A DNA stretch of 64,000 nucleotides, taken from the NCBI GenBank assembly GCA_943735955.1, contig OX030960.1, forward strand, positions 5,052,035-5,116,034, read 5' to 3'. Shown piece by piece: positions 45,901 through 57,754 of the stretch. A program made the translations under genes and the position numbers. Positions within the stretch are counted from its first letter, which is position 1; each line of letters opens with the position of its first letter. A model generated the notes under the pieces. The model was not told the origin of the DNA. It saw only the letters and a list, made by a program, of their open reading frames with translations, and did not search any database. This DNA comes from Piscicola geometra. Its lineage: Eukaryota > Annelida > Clitellata > Hirudinida > Piscicolidae.

Positions 45901-48900
45901 CATCCCTCTTACCAACTAGACAAAGTCGAAGCATTAAAACTGCCACAACTTCCGCACAAAAATCAACTCCAAACACCCTCATTGGAAGCGATGCTTCAAC
46001 CTCCGCTACAACAACCACAACCGACAACCTCGCTTGTCGCAGCTCCAACAAACAAGTCTCTCCCGTCATTGCCACATCTTCCGCCCATTCTGGATGTGAC
46101 AAAGGTAATTTATCTTTTCACTTTTTATATAAATAAAAAAATCGTAATTATTATTTTTTCTTTTATAGTTTTTACTCTTCAATATTTTGTGATTTTTTAC
46201 ATTCAAGCTTAATTGTAATTTTTATTTTAACTTTACATATTTAACCTATAAATTATATTATGATGAATTTACTTGCATCATTTTTTCACTACCACTTCAA
46301 TCAAAAGCACATAAAAAATCAGAACGACCCTCAAAATCCTTTTCCTAATGACTGCCATCAGTCAATCAGGTGTCACGGACCTAATCCATGCCTTAAATGC
46401 GGTAAAGTATTTTCAACTTTTAGCAACCTCCTCAAACATGTAAGGTTTGTAATGATGAGGAAATATGAGACAAAACTTTATTTAAACTTTTCTGAGTATC
46501 TTTTTTTTAAATATTTTTTCACCAGTTTTGAATTTTACATATAATTGGACAAATAATTTCATTATTTTTTTGACATTTCAAATATTTTCTTCATAAAAAA
46601 TGTTTTTCAATACACTGTTTCCTTTAGAAACAATTCTACCCATTTTTATATATTTATTTTCTCGCCATCCAATTTATTTCACCACAATCTCTAGGGTCAT
46701 CCACGAAAACTCGAGATTTCCGTGCAACTTGTGCAAGCGAGTGTTTGCATGCAAGGAAGGCCTCAAAAGCCACCTCAACAAAATTCACGAAAAGATCTCT
46801 CACAAGTGGGGTGGGTTGATTCGTGGAAAAAACAATGTGTGAATGCTTTTGTGAGAAAATGGATACGGGGATGTATACTTAGATAGATAGTTTGGGAAGT
46901 ATGGAGATAAATTGGTGTGAAGAAATTTCGGAAAAAAAGATAGAAAAATGAAAAATAGCTTTCTAAATAGAATTATAAAGTGTATTGATGGATAGATGAA
47001 AAAAAGCTAATAGATATATAGAAGAGATGTAGAAGCTGGTAGTTGGAAAATAGATAGCTGGATACACACATCAATTAGAAGGGACAGAAAGATAAATAGA
47101 TTCCTTTGGAATGGATTTTGAAGTTAATAGATGAGACAGGTAATAGAAGATAGATAGAGAGTTAATTAATTATTGAAGAAAAAACAAACGAGTCTTCTAA
47201 ATTAATAAAAATCGAGTTAGTAGATTGGAGCTTTGATGGATGTGGAAAGTTTCAAAAACCACTGAGAGTAGGCTCAACTATTGATCAGAGGAATAAAATA
47301 GAATGAAGAAAATTCAAATGATATTTTGAAAAACTAGATGAAAAAGATTTTGATCAAAAGCTATTTAGATTTAAGATTTGCCAAAAAAAATATAAAGTCC
47401 TGTAATGTTTATTCATAGCAGATAACATTTTGAAAACGTCTTTATCGAAAAAGCATGTTTTATTCTTTATGACCCTAAATTTCATTATTGCTGTTGCAAC
47501 GTTTTTATAGAAAAAAAAGTTTATTATTTTTTGATGATAAGAAATATAATTCTAAAATTGTTTTTGATTTACTTATAACTTAATATTTTGTTTATTAACT
47601 TTCGATCCAGTTTTCGATTATTTTTTATTCAAATTTTTTTCCACTTCTTTTTATTCTTTATTATTCTAATTTTCAAATTATGGTTTTTTCCATTTTAGAT
47701 ATAGATGTTCTTTTATTTTTTGTAATTCTATTACAATTTGATTTTGTTAATACTTTTTCATTCCAATTTACTTCATTTTTTTATTCTTTTTCTTTAAATA
47801 TGATTTAAATATATATATTTTATTTTGTTGAGGCTTTTCAACTCCAATTTTTAACATTATTTTGAATTTGAATTTTTTTATCTATTCATTTTAATTTTCA
47901 TACTTTTAAGTTTTAATTTTGTAAATTCATTTCATTGAAATAAAGTTTAGGTTCAATTTTTCATATTCTGTTTATATCTTTTTTTCAACTTTTTTTATTT
48001 TCTTTTTTCAACTTTTTTTATTTTTCATTTCAACTATTTTTATTTCCTTTTTTTCATTCATTTTTTTCAAATTAATTATTTATTTTCATTAAAATTTTTC
48101 CATGATTATTAATTCAAATTTCTAAATCCTTTTTATTTATTTTTTTCAATCTTCTATACATTTCAATTTTTAAATTTCTTTTCATATCAATTTGTTACAT
48201 TTTTTCCTTTTTATTTTGTTTCTTTTAATTAAACAGTATTTAAAACTTTTCAATGCATTCTTGAATAAATTCACTATGCTGAACGTTTCATTCAAATTTC
48301 AACACCTTCATTTTATTTTTTAAGTCTTCCTATTTTATTAAAATCGAAAGCATTTAAACAAAGTAAAAAGTAAACTTGATGAAGCTATCAATCAAATAAT
48401 CAATCAAGATAGTTATATAGCGCTTTTCAATTAAACCAATAAAACTCTTAACAACAACAAAATCTTATAAATAATCTTTTTTTTCCACAATTTTTTGAAA
48501 ACGTCTTTTTTGACAACTTCCCAGGTGCAGTATTTGCTCAATGGAGTTTGAAAACCAGCTGAGACTCGCCAAACATTTGAGTCTCATCCACAACAACCAA
48601 AGCAGTATCAACACTTTCCAGTGCGACCAGTGCTCCAAATCATTTCTTTACAAGACCAACCTTAAAAGACATAAAAAGGTCGCTTTAAAACTAATGTGAA
48701 AATGGGTAGTTGATCGTTTAGTTTTATATCTATTTGAGGTATTCACTCAAAACCTGACATTTAATTTAAGTTGAAAGGATGCCATATCTAATTGAACGTT
48801 GCATCACAAACAGTTGGACCACGAAGGCTTGAGGTACGCCTGTGAAAAGTGTTCGCAGCTCTTTCGCAGCAAGAGTCAGCTATCAGAACACACAAGGGTC

Positions 48901-50151
48901 AGTCATCTGGGCCAACCACTGCAATGCCCGTTGTGTTCCTGTCGCTTCCACAGCTGGGGAGTCCTCAGAGACCATGAGAGGGCAGTCCATAACAAGCATT
49001 CTCCCATTGTATGCGCCATCTGTGGAGCTAAATTTAATAGGTTTGTTTGGGTGTGGATGGGTTTGTGTGTGGGTTTGTGTATGAGTGGGTGGGTTTGCGT
49101 AAAGGTGTGTGTGTATGTGTGAAAATAAATTTATTTGAGAATTTAAATTGTATTGATTTTTATCCCACATTTCTATAGATACCCGAGTCTCTCATACCAC
49201 CTCAAGAAGAAGCACAAGAGGCGATTTAACGTGGCTGGAGAAATCATTTACGATCCTCAAAAACAACAACAAAATTCAAGACTCCAGAATCAAGATTTCC
49301 TTCAAGGACAACAACCTCAACTTCTCATACAAAATGCCCACGACAACATCTCACATCAAAACTTCAAAAGTGAAATTAACAACATCAATTCGAGTTTTTC
49401 ACAAGACCAATACAGCGTAGACAAAAACAAAGACTTTAAGAAAGACGTCAGCTTCTTATCTTTCGTCGAAGGATTAACCAAAAACGTTGATAATGCTCAA
49501 AGTAATGAACTAGACGAGTTTTCCAACAGCAATTACCCCAATCAAGGTCTTACTGCCACATTCACATATGATCAGTATGAAGAAACTAACGCTCAAATAT
49601 CCAAAGCAGCCCACTATCCACAAACACCATCATCATCATGCTTTCCTGGTCTATCAAACGAGCTCTACACAGGTTCAGACGATTCATTTAACATCATTGA
49701 ACCAAATGAGAGGTATTATTATGGAATGAACAACAGTGTATATAAAATGCCGTCTGAGGGTAACCCTCTTACATCTGACCAAAACAACATTGACCCTGAA
49801 AAAGATCTTTACAACAGCACTTACACCAATGTGATCTTCAGCAATGCTAACTCATTCGACTACGATGAAAGCACCGATCCTAACAGTATCATCTGCAACA
49901 ACTCACAAGATTTCCCAGCTTTCTTCGGTACACCATTGCGTCAATCCTTGTATGATCAACAGGAGTTACCATCTTCTACTGATCTGTACGCGTCTGAGAC
50001 TACAACTAGCAATGGAAACAACGATTACAATAACGCCGAAAACTTGAGCGAACTTTTCAACCCGGCTAGCACCAATTTGGATGAAGAGTTTGAAGGAACT
50101 GAAAGCCCTCCTCAAGATGAACTTTTGAAATTTTACGAAGGCTTCATTTAG
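39939..50151 (+). CDS. Eleven-finger C2H2 zinc-finger protein
   Basis: Probable nuclear DNA-binding protein. Exons: 39939-40314, 42625-43746, 43944-44671, 45279-45434, 45856-46104, 46308-46444, 46695-46805, 48525-48678, 48814-49040, 49179-50151. Phases all agree and give about 1410 residues. The N-terminal exon (with LWYLIGSWEEVEEARERL) is a compact, unrecognised region. Exons 2-3 encode a long Asn/Lys/Glu/Asp-rich, probably disordered stretch. Finger cores seen: CSICHKLF, CKSCFETF (ends H-x3-C, a C2HC variant), CSKCREMF, CWMCDKVS, CLKCGKVF, CNLCKRVF, CSICSMEF, CDQCSKSF, CEKCSQLF, CPLCSCRF, CAICGAKF. A Pro/Gln-rich linker separates fingers 4 and 5, and the Gln/Asn/Asp-rich C-terminal exon could activate transcription. 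Most introns cut inside fingers. No KRAB, SCAN or BTB domain. Target unknown. Confidence 0.88.
40315..42624. other. Intron 1 of the zinc-finger gene, with repeat scraps
   Basis: Contains a fragment matching a LINE end at about 41640-41690 (AATGACTAATTCAGTCACGG, like the minus-strand LINE near 24650) and the second copy of the segment shared with 31.79 kb (about 41890-41960). The open frame 41376-41741 could not be matched to anything and is probably part of this repeat. Confidence 0.5.
46806..48524. other. Intron 7 of the zinc-finger gene
   Basis: Degenerate GATAGATGG-type low-complexity sequence at about 46860-47190, then a T-rich tract. At 48370-48445 the minus strand reads AAAAGCGCTATATAAC followed by TTGATTGATT, the same tail as the LINE at 22.3 kb, so this is a minimal LINE 3' end. 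Confidence 0.55.
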
Positions 50152-50870
50152 AAAAATCATTACTAGAATTTAGAATATCAACACCAGACGGCAATGCTAT
50201 AATCAATAGCTTATATTAACTAAACTGAGTTACACCAATTTGGAGAAATTACTTCTACCTCTATTTCCCATAAATAGTCGTGTAAATCTTGAAGCATAAA
50301 AGATGACTCCGTAACAACCTACCTCTAGTATTGTAGTGCCTTTGAACTCCAAATGATATTCATCTTTTGATACATTCGTAACCTTCACCACGACGTATTC
50401 TTTTGTGAATGCCGAAACTGAATTATAATCTGTTACACTTTCTGGCAAAAGAAATTTTAAAAAAGTATACATTTTTTCGCAATCATTTTAAATATTCACT
50501 TTACTAAACTTGAATTACTAATCGCATACAAACTAGATCTCAAATTCTTAAATTATTTAGAAAAAAAGTTTAAATAGATCATAAAAATAACTATAACAAA
50601 TTTATTTTATAATAAAAACAATGTTAATTACTAGAAACTTCTTTAGGAGCATTTTCGTATTTTAGAATAATTAGAAGGATGGCATATAATTGTTATATTA
50701 TAAAAACGCTAGAGGATGGAAATAGTAAATGGTAGATTATGAGCAAATCCTGAATTGATGGATAAATGAATGGATGGGGGATCAATGAGAAAGGGATGAA
50801 TAGGTTATTAAGGTAGATGGATTAAGGGTGATTGATCGATTGATGGTCAGTCCGGATAAATGACGCATGA
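50152..50870. other. Convergent intergenic region between zinc-finger gene and SF1
   Basis: A candidate polyadenylation signal (AATAAA, about 50611) lies downstream of the zinc-finger stop. A GGATGGAT-type degenerate repeat occupies about 50700-50850. An exon-like island on the minus strand (50323-50441) is listed separately. Confidence 0.6.
50323..50441 (-). CDS. Orphan exon candidate, gene unknown
   Basis: On the minus strand an acceptor (TTTTGCCAG) is followed by 119 bp of open frame and a good donor (GAG|GTAGGT). The frame reads SVTDYNSVSAFTKEYVVVKV and then TNVSKDEYHLEFKGTTILE. The alternating hydrophobic pattern looks like beta strands. It lies between the 3' ends of the zinc-finger gene and SF1 and fits neither. 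It could be an exon of a gene with other exons not recognised, an alternative terminal exon of SF1, or chance. Confidence 0.35.
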
Positions 50871-52084
50871 TCATTGCGGAGGAGGTGGAGGAGGGGGCGG
50901 AACGAGATTATAAGCTGGAGCAGGATTCATCCACACGGGCATGGCTGGTGCTTGCATCCATGGATAGGGATTTGCATGCTCGTGTTGTTGTTGTTGCCAA
51001 GGTGCTTGTTGCCATGGTGGCATGTTACCTCGCATGTTAGCACCCCCTGACGGGCGCATCCATGGCTGCATTGGAGACTGTAGATAATTGATATGAATGA
51101 ATATATAATGAAATGAGATATTGATTTTAGGTTGATAATAATAAGTATGAATTGCACTTGAATAAATCCATTGATTAATTATTTGAATTAAACGATGCAT
51201 ATAATAGAATAATAGAAACCTACTAAAGCATTAATATTTATAATGTAAAATTCTCTTAAAGTCAAAATTAAAAATCACCATGAAGTTGTGTGGCGGTCTG
51301 AAGGGAGTGTGGTGCCGTGGGGGGTTGAGGTTGGAGGAAGTGGTTTCGGGAGCAGCGCTTACAGGAACGCCTAGTTCAGCCATTAGAGATAGGTACTACG
51401 AGTGGATAGATGAATGGATGAAATGGTAGATGGGTTAGTTATTGGAGTTAATTTTTCCATATATATATAAATTTTCTGACGGTAAATACAATTGTATCAG
51501 TAACAGTTAATAATTAAAAATTCAATAATTAATAATAATAATAAACACCTCCTGATCCATCTTTCTTTTGTCAGCAACGACGGCAACTTGATTGTTAGCA
51601 TTGTTGCCAGGCGAACTATTGATATTGTTACTCGCTATGGAGTTACTAGTGGACGAGGGCAGGGAGGAAGGATGGTCGGATGACTGAGCGGCTGTTTGGT
51701 TCAATAAGGCTTTCAGTGACTCAGAAGGTCTTAATCGAAATGTCGGAAGGGGTTCGGGGATTAGATATGGTGATTTTATTATGATTATTGCTAATGATAG
51801 CAATATATGGTTAATTATTATTTTAAACAAATTATTTTAATGAAACATTTCTTTAACTATTCGAAATTTTGAACTATTTCATATGGCTAACTTAGTTGAA
51901 AAACAATTAAGTAGAAAATATTAAGCAACACTCCAACAACAACCAGCGAGCTCACCTCATTTGTTTGCAGTCCATGGCGATGTGGCCGGCGCCTCCACAA
52001 ATGCTGCACAAGATCTTGTTGGTGATGATGTTCTGCGACTCTTGCAGTTGTTTCAACTTCCTAGTAGTAGTAGTGGTAGTAGTG

Positions 52085-52143
<59 letters not shown>

Positions 52144-54183
52144 TTTAGTCTAGTGGTAGTATTAGTAGTGGTGGTAGGAGTAGCAGTAGTAGTGGATGTA
52201 GTAGTAATATTAGTGTGAGTTTGTGTGTGTGTGTGGGTGTGTGAGTGTGTGTCTGCCAACTGATTGGGGTTTGTAGAGTTGGTAAGTTTGTAAAAGTAGA
52301 AACGTTCTCATAATATAAACAACCAGATGAATTTATGTTTATTATAATCATCCTATTCACAGTTTAATAAATATTTAATTTTTTTTCTAAAAAAAGCTAA
52401 ACATATAACTAAATAAAATTAAAATATAAAAAACAAAAGCGAAAAAAACTCACAATAGAGGATCTCCCTCGCGCAGGGTTCCATTGAGAAGGGCGAGTTC
52501 GCGCAGTTGTTGCTTGCGCAGGTCACTGTCTCCGTCCGGATTCTCAATTCCTTCCTTTATTACCTGCTTTATCTGCCGTTGTTGAAGTAATGGATAGTCT
52601 TGATGTGGTTAAAACGAGAAACAAGAGCTGGTGCACTTGGAGACGGGTTAAAACATTTATTAAATTACTGGCGAATACAGCGGCCACATAAAAATAGGTG
52701 AGAATCACACTGGAGTTATATACAGTCGCCATTGAACCAACCAAGCAACCAGCCAACCAGTCCAACCCACCCTTTGCACAGCCTTCTTGAGGTTGTCGGG
52801 GTCTGAAGAGGTGATGTACGCGTGTAACGGTTCGTCTTGACCTGGCAAGGGAACGCCATTCCTCACACCCAACTTGCCCTCTTTGATCGAACCCTTGCCT
52901 CTGATGATGATCACTGCCCCAGTCTGTCGCGTGGTGGTAATGGTGGTGAAGAAAAGATATTTGAAATAAAAAATTATAGAAAAATAAAATTGTAGTTTTC
53001 TAAAATGGTGAAAGATGGAGGGTAGAGATAATGGTGAATAAGGAGACTTATTTTGTGGGTGGTGGCATGCATAATTCAAATCAGTAGGTGGTGACTTTGA
53101 AGGAATATAAAAATGGTAATGGTGATTGGGTTTATGTTTTGGTGGTGATGAGAATAAAAAGAATTGTAGGCCTGGAGAAAATTGGAAAAAACAGTTTTGG
53201 CGGTGACAGAACAAACTAGAAACAAAATGAAAAGTGAGATACACATGGGAAATGTTTAATGAGCAGCAAACTAAAATGATAGATTCTGATGGCTAAAAAG
53301 CTGTAAAGAGGACAAAGTTGATGAGAGTTATCCTGAAATATCATAAACGACAAAACATTGGCCACACAAAGCACACACCTCTTTCTCAAGCGCCTTTAGA
53401 GTGTTGCCACGAGGTCCAATGATGAGGCCTACAAAGTTGATCTTTGGGTGTTCTTCTTGGGGAATGACCACCTTATCACTAAGCTTGATGGCAGACGGTT
53501 TGTAGTCGTAAGGAGGCTTGTAGTCTGGGTTAGTTTTTGTGACATCTAAGATGAGCCTATGGCGATCTTCTTCCAACCTCTTTTTCACCCTTACTTCCCT
53601 CGTGTTGGTGCGTTTGCCATCAGGTCCATAAGAGGGCTCCGGACTGGGAGATCTATCCTCAACGCGTGAGGGAATGCCTAACTCACCGGTCCGCAATCTA
53701 CGTGTTATTTCCTCTATTTTAAGTTGTTCTGAGGGCAGTTTCAAAGAAGTTTGGTTAAAATTTATATCAATAATTTGATTAATTCATGAATGAAAACTGA
53801 AAATGTAAAAATAATTATTTATTAGGAACATAATAAATATAAAATATGTGTTGAAAAATATTTTTATTCTTTTCTTCTAAATAAATTAAATGACTTAAAA
53901 GATAAACTAATGACTTAGATATTGTTCCTCTTGCTCCTTGGTCAGTCCAGAAGGCACCGCAGTAGGCAAGCCATTAAGAACCGCCTTGTCCTCTTCACTA
54001 TCCTGCCATCTTGATCTACGTTTTTTCACTTTCGTTTCCAAAACCTCTGAATCTAAAAGAGCGAACCCCGTTAAAAAGATGTATTTTAATAAATTAATAA
54101 GATCTTAAAAAGATTTAAAATAAAATACAAACGTGAAAAGCCAGCGTAGTTTACTAACCTTCTTCTTTCGATCTTTTACTCAT
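50871..54183 (-). CDS. SF1: Splicing factor 1 (branch-point binding protein)
   Basis: Binds the intron branch point in the early spliceosome, together with U2AF. Exons (high to low): 54183-54159, 54052-53915, 53728-53379, 52923-52771, 52563-52454, 52060-51956, 51729-51549, 51395-51279, 51077-50871. They join in phase to 461 residues. Seen in order: a basic patch with one Trp (KKRRSRWQ, the U2AF2-binding ligand motif), the helix-hairpin with SPSPEP, the KH domain (FVGLIIGPRGNTLK then IIIRGKGSIKEGK), QUA2 (DLRKQQLRELALLNGTLREGD), one CCHC knuckle (CSICGGAGHIAMDC), YLSLMAELG, and a Pro/Gln/Trp-rich tail ending in eight Pro and a Gln. This is the full animal SF1 layout. The zinc-knuckle exon is preceded by a CTA microsatellite. 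Shares a 297-bp head-to-head spacer with SIRT4. Confidence 0.96.
52061..52217. repeat. (AGT)n / (CTA)n microsatellite at an SF1 3' splice site
   Basis: Plus-strand AGT repeats, so CTA on the transcribed strand, pure over about 52085-52143 and degenerate to about 52217. On the SF1 strand the repeat ends directly at the acceptor TACTACTAG|GAAGTTG of the zinc-knuckle exon and forms its upstream tract. Two ACTAAT motifs lie within it (about 52160-52165 and 52209-52214). A (GT)n run follows at about 52217-52250. Confidence 0.9.
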
Positions 54184-54480
54184 CTTTATATGTTAATTCT
54201 CAGTAGAAAGATATTTGTCCGTTAAAAAATTGTATCAATGAATAAATAATTCAATAAATGTTTCACTTGAAAGAACGAAGAAGTTCAACGCTACAAGCAA
54301 TTTTGTGACTAAACGCCAATCTTCTGTTCCTTCTCAAATTTTTATTAAATATTCTTAATAATTAATTTATGTAAAAACTTTATTTAGTTATTATTAATAA
54401 TAAAAAAAAGTTATCAGTTCAATGTTTAAAAATATTAAAAATTTTTAGGATTTAAAAGGCACCTAGGTAATCACTCAAAT
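54184..54480. promoter_or_regulatory. Shared head-to-head spacer SF1 / SIRT4
   Basis: Only 297 bp separate the SF1 start codon (minus) from the proposed SIRT4 start codon (plus). A bidirectional promoter is the simplest reading. No TATA-like element at a convincing distance and no CpG-rich core were identified, so this is inferred from layout alone. Confidence 0.5.
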
Positions 54481-56328
54481 ATGTTTATACTAAAACAAAA
54501 TATAAACTGTACATTTATTTTCAAAAAATTCAGTTTGTTCTCTCAATTTGTTCCACACAGCTGCAATGCTTCAGATTCAGATGTAGAAGCATTGCAGAGA
54601 TTTATTGATGAAGGAAAGCCTCTTATAGTTTTGACTGGTGCAGGAGTATCTACTGAAAGTGGAATACCTGGTTTGTTAGAAGCTTCTTGAGATAAAAAAT
54701 GTTTAATGTTATGTGTTAATATGTCTTAAAAGTCTTATTTTTGTTATTTGATCATGAGAATCTTAGAATTATTTTATATTATAATACTTTTTTTGAACTT
54801 CTAATTTGTTTTACTAAATAATTTTCTAGTTCCTATTTTAGAGGTCATCTTGAGATAATTAATATCTCACAATCTTGTTTACATAATGTTTTTACTTATC
54901 TATTGGTTTATAATAGATGAATAAAGATGACTTCTCATGGTATTTATTTATTTTATTATTTTATTATACAAAATTTATAGATTACAGATCAGAAAAAGTT
55001 GGCTTATATGCCAGAAATGGCCATAGGCCAACTCACTACCAAGAATACCTCAAAAGCTCTTTTAACCGCAAAAGATACTGGGCTAGAAGTTTCGTAGCTT
55101 GGCCTTCGTATATAAAAGTTGAACCCAACTTCAATCACAATTTGTTGAAGAAGTGGGAAGAAAAGGGAATAATTGATTATGTAGTGACCCAGAATGTTGA
55201 TGGCTTGCACTTGAAAGCTGGCAACAAAAAAGTAGTTGAACTCCACGGCTCACTTCACAGGTTGTCTTCAGTGTGGATCATAACTTATGCCACATAAGTT
55301 AATCAAAGTTGATATCAATTATACTATAATTAACTAACTATAAGTAACTAGACTTTAAAAGAAGGCTCAAGATAAAGGACCAGCATGCTTCAAATAATTT
55401 AATATAAATAAATCTCATAAATGATTCTTACTAATAACAAAATCACAGTGTAGTGTGTCTAGGCTGTGGTCACAGGGAGAAAAGACAAGTGCTACAAGAT
55501 AGACTGGTTAGTTTAAATGCCGGCTGGAAGTTCACCGATTCTTATGAGATGCGACCTGATGGAGATGTCACGCTCGACGACCACTTTGTATATGACTTTC
55601 AGGTCGTTTTTGTGGTCGTTTGAAGGGTATGGCGACGGTTGTGACGTTTTTCAAAGGCTTTTTGATTGGTCAGCTGATGGTTGATAGTGCATAGTGATTT
55701 TTATTTGGTGTTTTGTCGTTTTTTGTGGTTGTTTAGCAGCGTCGATGTAGAGATCTCGAATTTTCTGTTTTATTTAATTCTCTTAGTTGACTTGAAAAGT
55801 TGCAACTCTTTCAATAGTTTTTATTCAAATTCACTGCTGTAACTTCATAACTAATTATTAACAACACGACAACACTACGCCACAATTATAGGTGCCTGCG
55901 TGCAGCCATTGTGGTGGCATTTTGAAGCCTGACGTCGTGCTCTTCGGTGAAAACGTTCCCCGATCTACCTTCGACCGCACCTTGAGTCTCTTCCAACGAG
56001 CCAACTCCGTTCTAGTGCTAGGCTCTTCTTTACACGTGAGAGCTGGGAGAATTCGTCTATGTTTGTTCTCTTGAAAATGAAAAATGAAGATGATGTATAA
56101 AGTTTATGTTCTATAATCGAGTTGATTTTTATTTGTTCAAAACCACTTCATAAATTTATTGGGATTCCGCAGGTCTATTCTGGATTTCGCTTCATACTGA
56201 AAAGCAAAGAGCAGGGCAAGAAGATCGCTGTGGTTAACATTGGAGAAACCAGGGCTGACAGTTTGGTCGACTTGAAGATTGATGCTAGGTGTAGTCATGT
56301 GCTAGAGAGGTTGAATTTTGGAGGCTAG
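54481..56328 (+). CDS. SIRT4: Sirtuin-4, mitochondrial NAD+-dependent deacylase / ADP-ribosyltransferase
   Basis: Class II sirtuin. Family members act in mitochondria as NAD+-dependent lysine deacylases, lipoamidases and ADP-ribosyltransferases, for example on glutamate dehydrogenase. Exons: 54481-54670, 54981-55260, 55449-55602, 55892-56035, 56173-56328. Phases agree, giving 307 residues, close to the usual length. Seen: a Lys/Phe-rich N-terminus without acidic residues, suitable as a mitochondrial presequence; the NAD+ motif [38 protein letters not shown]; the catalytic His in VELHGS; two Zn pairs (CLGC and CSHC); KPDVVLFGENV; VLGSSLHVYSGFRFI; and [27 protein letters not shown] and YWAR are typical of SIRT4. 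The start is the first Met in frame, and FVP-x-S aligns with the family N-terminus. Candidate AATAAA at about 56710. Confidence 0.95.
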
Positions 56329-57144
56329 ATGCTGTGTATATTTTGTCAGGTAATTTGAAACAGGATGGAAATTGTGGTTTGGGTGTAAAAGTGGGGACTC
56401 TTATGGTTGAGGCGGGTCAAAACGGCTTTTGAAATCATCCTGCATCATACGTATAGAGTGAATATGAAGTTACTTTTGGTTGATGATTGTCATGGATGCT
56501 TGATGCAGTCATTCGATGCATACTTTATTGTATTTAATGGACGGAGCCTTTTATAGCCGTGTGGGGCTCATAAATGATCTGTTTAATCTAATTTTAATAA
56601 TAGCTTGTATATTTAATTGAGTTATAAATTTAAAAGTCTACTGCTCATCCATTCTTTTTTTAAATATATATAAATATATCAATTAAAGTGTAAAAATATT
56701 TTTTCCACAAATAAAAGATAAAATTTCAATCATCTATTATTTTTACTATATTTTAACTATTATAAAAAATATAATCAAATTTTATAATTTCACATCTATA
56801 AATATATTTTTATTACCATAGAGGTCTCTCAAATACCGACGATGTCATAGTATCTAATATCAGCAAAAAGTTTTATTGTAAAATAGTTTCATTTGGTACA
56901 TGTGAAATCAAAGAATTTAAATGTTAAAATGAATAAATATAAATAGGATGATAACTAATCAAAGTTTTTAGGCAAGTATGGCACAGTAAAATGTTGTAAT
57001 GTATTGTAAAAAGCTTTTGAAACACTGAAAAGTTGTTTTAAAAGTTAATGAAATGAAATGCACAAATCAAGGTATAATAAATGCAGTCAAGTCTTTAATA
57101 CGTGTGAAGAAGGTTTTGAATTTATTCAAAACGCTATCAATCTA

Positions 57145-57187
<43 letters not shown>

Positions 57188-57192
57188 TATTT

Positions 57193-57230
<38 letters not shown>

Positions 57231-57308
57231 GAAAAAACCAATACTTTAAAAAAATAACCAAGATAAAGTGTTACCGGTCTTTCTGCTTTTGATAAATATA
57301 TTAAAAAC
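56329..57308. other. Intergenic region SIRT4 / adhesion GPCR
   Basis: Holds the SIRT4 3' UTR, two AATAAA sites (about 56710 and 56932) and a GATT microsatellite at 57148-57228. No gene is seen. Confidence 0.6.
57148..57228. repeat. (GATT)n microsatellite
   Basis: Tandem TGAT units with a short TTTA interruption at about 57185-57197. Confidence 0.95.
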
Positions 57309-57625
57309 TAGAGATGGGACTCGAACCGAAATTTTTGAACTCAATCCGTCAGTTCTCAGATACCCTAAAAAGATATAATTGTAAGATTAATTTTTTTTTA
57401 CTTTGTTTAAAAAAAAGAATGAAAGTGTAATTCTGTAAATAATATTTTCAACCTTTTCTAATTTTTGTAATAAACTAAAAAAATACAATACGATCAAACA
57501 CAAGCTTTTTTAAAAATAATTCAAACTGAATTCAAACTCAGCTTAATCGAGCCCAACTCGAACTTTGGAGTTGCCGAACTCAATCGAACTCGAACTATTA
57601 CATTTTGGTTCAAACCCCATCTCTA
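57309..57625. mobile_element. Diverged hAT-type MITE
   Basis: The left end is TAGAGATGGGACTCGAACC. The reverse complement of the right end is TAGAGATGGGGTTTGAACC. The flanking octamers TTAAAAAC (57301-57308) and ATACAAAC (57626-57633) match at six of eight positions, as for an aged target duplication. The 317-bp interior contains repeated AATCGAACTCGAACT-like units. No transposase. Confidence 0.72.
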
Positions 57626-57754
57626 ATACAAACATACAACTTTGATTACGTTTTGGTCGATCGAAAAAGTAAATCAATGCCTTAAGAATCGATGTCAAAA
57701 TTATCATCTCACAGGTATGACAGAAGAGATGTAAAAGAAAAAATCTATAAAATT

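Noticed and set aside
51961..52218. Plus-strand frame with poly-Ser / poly-Val
   Set aside because: It is the AGT microsatellite and the complement of an SF1 exon.
57148..57228. CRISPR-like or satellite array
   Set aside because: Plain tetranucleotide microsatellite with no spacers.
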